Below are positions 7,178-9,810 of a DNA stretch of 9,810 nucleotides, in pieces. The DNA lies in NCBI GenBank assembly GCA_018067055.1, contig JAGPVK010000037.1, positions 1 to 9,810 on the forward strand, in the 5' to 3' direction. This DNA is from Sphingomonadales bacterium (GTDB lineage Bacteria; Pseudomonadota; Alphaproteobacteria; Sphingomonadales; Sphingomonadaceae). A program made the position numbers and the translations under genes. Below the pieces are notes generated by a model that had not been told where the DNA came from, did not search any database, and saw only the letters and a list, made by a program, of their open reading frames with translations. Each line of letters starts with the position of its first letter. Within the stretch, counting starts at the first letter, position 1.

Positions 7178-8332
7178 ATGTCTACGAAAAGCCTTGAGCT
7201 GACTGACTCGCTGTTGAAGCTGCTTTATGGCGGACCGCTCGAGCCGGTGCCCTGGCGCGGGTTTTTGAAGGCACTGACCGCCCATATCGGCTGCGACAAC
7301 GCCGCCATCACCTTGCAACTCAGCCGTGAGGGGCTCGCGCCGATGCTGATCTGGGGAGAGAACCCGGCGATTGATCTTGATCTGGCCCGTGATATCGGCA
7401 GTCGTCATGCCGCGATCGGCCATATGGACATGTTGCGCAATGCGCTTGAACAATCCGGTGACATATTGCTGCTGCATGAAGTGACCAGCCGCGAAGCCTT
7501 GCTGGAAGACGAATTTTATCAGACCGTGTTGCTGCCTTATGGAGTGGAACAGGCCTTGGGCATGCATGTGCGCGAGCCGGGCGGCCTGGAGTGTAACATT
7601 GGTCTGACCAGTTCGGACAAGGGATTGCAATTTGGCAAGCCACACAAAAAATTCATGGCTGAGCTGCGGCCCCATGTCATCCAGGCGCTGGAAATATTCG
7701 CCCGCATTTATCGCGACGAATCCGAAATTGATGTGCTCACGGACACGCTCGACCGTCTGACCATCGGTACTTTCATGATCGACGGGCGAGGCAAGCTGTT
7801 GCGTACCAACGGTGCGGCCGGCGAATTGATGGAACGAGGCGAAACATTCCATATATTTGATGGACGGTTGATGCTCAACGGCCGTTCGGACTCCGGCCGG
7901 TTTCGCCAGTCGATCGAGCAAGCGCTGGCGGCGCGCATTTCAAACCACAAGAATGACAAGAATGATTATGTTCGGGCCTTCCGTTGTATCGACAATGGCA
8001 ACGAAAATCTGGGCGTGCTTGTACGTTCGATCCCGAGAGACCGGCTCTCACCGGCTGATCTGGGTGCGGCTGTTGTTGTCTATGTCACCGATGCCGGGCG
8101 CACCGGATCGTTCAAGCAACTGATCGCGACCTTGTTCGATCTGTCGCCGTCGGAAGCCAATCTTGCGGCGCTGTTGACCGAGGGGCTTACACTCGCAGAA
8201 GCGGCGCGCGAGACCGGACTGACCGAGAGTACGGTCCGCAGCTATTCGAAGAAGATTTTCGCGAAATTGGGCGTCAGCCGCCAGACCGATCTGGTGCGGC
8301 TGATCCTGCGCAGTGTTGCGATGCTGGGTTGA
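7178..8332 (+). CDS. PAS-like/LuxR-type HTH transcriptional regulator
   Basis: This 384-aa protein has an uncharacterised N-terminal sensory region (about 1-180). A PAS-like segment begins near LDRLTIGTFMIDGRGKLLRTN (191-211). A C-terminal LuxR/GerE helix-turn-helix runs from LSPSEANLAALLTEGLTLAEAA to STVRSYSKKIFAKLGVSRQTDLVRLI (322-377). No signal peptide or membrane helix is seen, so it is probably a cytoplasmic ligand-sensing DNA-binding protein. I chose ATG 7178; in-frame ATGs at 7139 and 7157 lack a better ribosome site, and GGGCGGGA lies upstream of 7178. TeiR, the steroid regulator of Comamonas testosteroni, is also a LuxR-type protein of about 390 aa, so control of this steroid cluster is a reasonable inference. 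Specific orthology is unproven. Confidence 0.85.
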   Translation: MSTKSLELTDSLLKLLYGGPLEPVPWRGFLKALTAHIGCDNAAITLQLSREGLAPMLIWGENPAIDLDLARDIGSRHAAIGHMDMLRNALEQSGDILLLHEVTSREALLEDEFYQTVLLPYGVEQALGMHVREPGGLECNIGLTSSDKGLQFGKPHKKFMAELRPHVIQALEIFARIYRDESEIDVLTDTLDRLTIGTFMIDGRGKLLRTNGAAGELMERGETFHIFDGRLMLNGRSDSGRFRQSIEQALAARISNHKNDKNDYVRAFRCIDNGNENLGVLVRSIPRDRLSPADLGAAVVVYVTDAGRTGSFKQLIATLFDLSPSEANLAALLTEGLTLAEAARETGLTESTVRSYSKKIFAKLGVSRQTDLVRLILRSVAMLG

Positions 8333-8344
8333 ACCGGTCCCGCT

Positions 8345-8372
8345 GATATCCTGCAATCAGTTGATGGATATC
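8345..8372 (+). terminator. Stem-loop after the regulator gene
   Basis: GATATCC (8345-8351) pairs perfectly with GGATATC (8366-8372). Inside, CAA and TTG pair around a TCAG tetraloop after a 2x2 internal loop. It begins 12 nt after the regulator stop. The stem is AT-rich and is followed by TCCAAAAA rather than a T-run, so termination is uncertain. Confidence 0.25.
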
Positions 8373-8419
8373 TCCAAAAATATGCTAAAAAGATGATAAA
8401 ATACGATACTAACGACAAT

Positions 8420-8451
8420 TTGCGTAGATATACTAATAAAAATGTACGCAA
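8420..8451. promoter_or_regulatory. Inverted repeat TTGCGTA-N18-TACGCAA
   Basis: Perfect 7-bp arms at 8420-8426 and 8445-8451 lie just upstream of the -35-like TTGACT at 8454. The arm TTGCGTA resembles part of the larger palindrome at 8466-8493 (ATGCGTG), so the two may be sites for one regulator. A single 7-bp dyad in this AT-rich leader could be chance. Confidence 0.25.
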
Positions 8452-8453
8452 TA

Positions 8454-8482
8454 TTGACTTTTCGGATGCGTGCGAATATGGA
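8454..8482 (+). promoter_or_regulatory. Candidate promoter of the flavin reductase gene
   Basis: TTGACT (8454-8459, five of six consensus bases) is followed after 17 nt by TATGGA (8477-8482, three of six). The weak -10 lies inside the palindrome at 8466-8493, so a protein bound there would cover the promoter. Transcription would start about 85-90 nt before the reductase ATG and include the small leader ORF. Confidence 0.3.
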
Positions 8483-8493
8483 TTCGCATGCAT
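8466..8493. promoter_or_regulatory. Near-perfect 28-bp palindrome, probable operator
   Basis: The arms ATGCGTGCGAAT (8466-8477) and ATTCGCATGCAT (8482-8493) match at 11 of 12 positions around a 4-nt centre, ATGG. The one mismatch would be a G-U pair in RNA. So long a dyad is very unlikely by chance in a 245-nt gap. It overlaps the proposed -10, and its downstream arm ends just before the Shine-Dalgarno of the leader ORF. An operator for a dimeric regulator is the simplest reading; an RNA hairpin is the alternative. Confidence 0.55.
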
Positions 8494-8507
8494 TTGGGAG
8501 AATAGCA

Positions 8508-8591
8508 ATGCGTCAACCGGTCCTTGGCTTTGCCAGAAGATTAAGAAAGTTGGATCGGTCGATCCGCAGGGTGAACTATGTCCATCGTTGA
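8508..8591 (+). CDS. Possible 27-aa basic leader peptide before the flavin reductase
   Basis: ATG 8508 is preceded by GGGAG (8496-8500) at an ideal 7-nt spacing, the strongest ribosome site in this gap. The 27 residues are rich in Arg and Lys (a core of FARRLRKLDRSIRR) and resemble no family I know. The ORF ends at TGA 8589-8591, 14 nt inside the flavin reductase reading frame, so ribosomes ending here could re-initiate at ATG 8578. It may be a true small protein, a leader that couples translation, or a chance ORF; basic composition alone is weak evidence. Confidence 0.35.
   Translation: MRQPVLGFARRLRKLDRSIRRVNYVHR
8552..8565 (+). repeat. Short palindrome GGATCG-GT-CGATCC before the reductase start
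   Basis: Six-base arms are perfectly complementary around GT. The palindrome ends 2 nt before the AGGG ribosome site (8568-8571) of the flavin reductase gene, so an RNA hairpin here could lower access to that site. Effect on translation is an inference; a chance palindrome is possible. Confidence 0.25.
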
Positions 8592-9060
8592 GGATCCGCT
8601 GCTGTGCGGCTTTCGCGCAGCCATGCGGCGCCTAGCTTCGTCTGTCGCCATTGTTGCTGCACGAGGTGAAGCGGGGCCGGTTGGTATAGCCGCGACGTCA
8701 ATCACCTCGCTAACGATGGACCCGCCATCTATCCTGGTATGCGTTAACCGGGCGAGCTCGCTTCATGCATGTCTTGCCATTGATGCACCGCTTTCCATCA
8801 ATCTGCTATCAAGAGATCAGGTTGAAGTGTCGGCGGCATTCGGGGGAGGCGTTCAAAATCCGCAACGGTTCGAAGTCGGCTTGTGGGGCAATGGCGAATA
8901 TCGCCTCCCCATGTTGAAGGATGCGCAGGCCAATTTATGTTGCGTCGTCGATCGTCTTGTCGAATATGGAACACACACTATTGTCATTGCGCAAGTAGAG
9001 TCAGTGGCCTGCTGTAATGCGGTGAATCCCCTTATTTATCAGGACGGGGTTTATCTCTAA
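8578..9060 (+). CDS. Flavin reductase (HpaC/HsaB-like FMN-binding family)
   Basis: This 160-aa protein spans the whole small flavin-reductase domain. FRxAM is at 12-16, GIAATSITSLTMDPPSILVCVN at 36-57, a NLLSRDQ segment at 75-81, GTHTIVIAQVE with the conserved His133 at 131-141, and PLIYQDGVY at 151-159. Such proteins use NAD(P)H to supply reduced FMN or FAD to a separate monooxygenase; HsaB and TesA1 do this for the 3-HSA hydroxylase of steroid ring A degradation. No such oxygenase is in this window, so its partner is unknown. AGGG lies 6 nt before ATG 8578. The leader holds dyads and a small ORF, and its 3' end overlaps the convergent HTH gene by 29 nt. Family firm, pathway uncertain. Confidence 0.85.
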   Translation: MSIVEDPLLCGFRAAMRRLASSVAIVAARGEAGPVGIAATSITSLTMDPPSILVCVNRASSLHACLAIDAPLSINLLSRDQVEVSAAFGGGVQNPQRFEVGLWGNGEYRLPMLKDAQANLCCVVDRLVEYGTHTIVIAQVESVACCNAVNPLIYQDGVYL

Positions 9061-9250
9061 ATGAGGGGGAACATGCCTGCGTTAGCTCGCAAATCGTTAC
9101 AATTGTGGGATTGCGCTTCCCGCGCTCCAGTTTACTGACATATTGCTGAGATAGCCCGGATAGCTCGCTGAGCATTTCCTGCGTCAGCCCTTTTTTCCTT
9201 CGCGAAGTAATGGCGATCGGCAGTAGACGTGTTTCTCGCCGCTCTTTCAT
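9032..9250 (-). CDS. Small XRE-family helix-turn-helix regulator
   Basis: This 72-aa protein is mostly one Cro/C1-type HTH: LTQEMLSELSGLSQQYVSKLERGKRNPTIVTI at 22-53, with the recognition helix around SQQYVSKLERG. ATG 9250 is taken as the start. An in-frame GTG at 9265 overlaps the stop of the SDR pseudogene (GTGA) and would add five residues, so the two genes may once have formed an operon. The C-terminal tail after ELTQAC (SPSFRDKPRPDK) lies partly antisense to the end of the flavin reductase gene and does not follow the usual ALGVSPSELL pattern, which hints at a truncated or shifted end. It probably binds DNA as a dimer; its targets are unknown. It may or may not still be functional. Confidence 0.65.
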   Translation of the reverse strand: MKERRETRLLPIAITSRRKKGLTQEMLSELSGLSQQYVSKLERGKRNPTIVTICELTQACSPSFRDKPRPDK

Positions 9251-9261
9251 GGTTGCAAATT

Positions 9262-9644
9262 TCACTGAGGCCCCAAGCGCATCGCACTATCCGGCCGGAT
9301 CCACTCCCCGTTCAGCCTCGGATTGCGAATTATGTGCTCAACCAACATTGCAAATTCTTCTGGTCGTCCGACACGAGCGGGGTGCGGGATTTGCGACCCC
9401 AGGCTATGGTTTTTTTGGATTGGGAACATCATCCAGCATCGGTGTGTCAAATGGACCCGGTGCAATGCACATTGCTCGAATGAAATACGGCGCCAGATCC
9501 TGAGCAAGGGGAAGGGTCATGGCCGCAACGACTCCCTTGGACGCAGCATAGGCTACAAGTCCCCCTCTGCCGATCGAATGCTGCAATAGATGATGTGTTT
9601 ATGGTGACGCCGGTCTCTTCATCGACCGGATCAACACCACGCAG
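9262..9644 (-). pseudogene. SDR pseudogene, HSD10 (3-hydroxyacyl-CoA dehydrogenase type 2)-like
   Basis: Three reading frames together give the C-terminal half of an HSD10-like SDR. First is [25 protein letters not shown] (ending near 9561), then [44 protein letters not shown] (9559 to about 9420), then [21 protein letters not shown] and [16 protein letters not shown] to TGA at 9264-9262. The Tyr-x3-Lys motif survives in YAASK. Removing one G from the G5 run (9561-9565) and one A from the A7 run (9410-9416, read on this strand) restores one frame. The Rossmann half is missing; similarity ends near 9644, where permease sequence begins on the other strand. NGEWIRPDS in place of the expected NGEVIRLDG suggests missense decay as well. 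Sequencing error in homopolymers is the alternative for the shifts but not for the lost N-terminus. Confidence 0.8.
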
Positions 9645-9645
9645 T

Positions 9646-9810
9646 CTGTGTGCAAAACGGGACGTAGTGACAAAAGTGCTAAGGCTCGCGAATATCCATC
9701 CGACTTGGAAGACACCCCATCTCGTCACGCTGATCACCGGCTTGTTGGTTGCGGTGGCAGCCGCATTTCTACCGGTTGGGCAGCTGGCGGATATATCCAA
9801 TTCGGGGACC
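9646..9810 (+). pseudogene. APC-family amino-acid permease fragment, 5'-truncated (runs off right edge)
   Basis: From about 9655, in the frame of ATG 9601, the translation reads KRDVV, KVLRLANIHPTWKTPHLV, then the hydrophobic TLITGLLVAVAAAFLPVGQLADISNSGT, to the window end. This resembles the middle of cationic amino-acid transporters (ARDGLLP..., IHPxxxTPHV, a membrane helix, then LxxLxxIGT), where several earlier membrane helices should precede it. They are absent: upstream lies the oppositely oriented SDR pseudogene. The frame is open back past ATG 9601, but that part is antisense to SDR sequence and not permease-like. I read it as a remnant created by a deletion or recombination near 9640. 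Whether more of the gene lies to the right cannot be seen. Confidence 0.6.

Noticed and set aside
6941..7921. A 326-codon minus-strand open frame
   Set aside because: It spans the end of the SDR, the regulator's promoter region and half the regulator gene, with no recognisable motif. The plus-strand genes explain the DNA.
8332..8523. Direct repeat AACCGGTCC at 8332-8340 and 8515-8523
   Set aside because: Nine bases contain the palindrome ACCGGT, and one such match in this span is not improbable by chance. No duplication or insertion structure accompanies it.
8393..8635. An 80-codon plus-strand ORF through the leader into the flavin reductase
   Set aside because: It has no good ribosome site, unremarkable composition, and would cross the proposed promoter and palindrome. 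The 27-codon ORF at 8508 is better supported.
9447..9800. A 117-codon minus-strand ORF through 9447-9800
   Set aside because: Only its middle (about 9644-9561) is SDR-like. The first part is antisense to the permease fragment and the last part is the wrong frame after the G-run shift, so it is not a real gene as read.

Overview
The window reads as part of a steroid-catabolism locus from a Gram-negative bacterium. A sphingomonad-type alphaproteobacterium is my best guess, from the fairly high GC, the tightly coupled genes, and the similarity of the PAS/LuxR-type regulator to sphingomonad proteins. The taxonomy is an inference and needs a database search. Gene names below rest on remembered motif and sequence resemblance to mycobacterial KstR2-regulon proteins, not on a search.

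Region 1 (1-6148, minus strand) is one compact operon. In transcription order it holds ipdA, ipdB, echA20, a large acyl-CoA dehydrogenase, a small acyl-CoA dehydrogenase, fadA6 and an SDR that runs off the left edge. Gaps are at most 13 nt, and several stops and starts overlap. In the known pathway EchA20 opens steroid ring D and IpdAB opens ring C of the last bicyclic CoA intermediate. FadA6 thiolyses the product, and heteromeric FadE enzymes plus SDRs carry on beta-oxidation-like steps. The operon therefore encodes the end of ring C/D breakdown.

Region 2 (6149-6288) is a 140-nt divergent intergenic region. It carries a dyad, CCCAATA-N10-TATTGGG, that overlaps a plausible promoter for the operon. 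Rightward from it lies an intact SDR gene (6289-7044), then a 384-aa PAS-like/LuxR-HTH regulator (7178-8332). The gap before the regulator is AT-rich and holds three copies of TGTATAT. The regulator is a good candidate for control of the locus, analogous to TeiR of Comamonas testosteroni.

Region 3 (8333-9060) is a 245-nt, AT-rich leader followed by a small flavin reductase. The leader holds several dyads, including a nearly perfect 28-bp palindrome over a possible promoter. It also holds a 27-codon basic ORF with a strong Shine-Dalgarno sequence that overlaps the reductase start. No partner monooxygenase is in the window.

Region 4 (9032-9810) looks eroded. A short XRE-type HTH gene converges on and overlaps the flavin reductase. 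Behind it lies an SDR pseudogene (HSD10-like) with two single-base insertions in homopolymers and no N-terminal half. It abuts, on the opposite strand, the internal part of an APC-family amino-acid permease that also lacks its start. This looks like a deletion or recombination scar at the end of the catabolic block. I saw no tRNA, rRNA, CRISPR array or intact mobile element.
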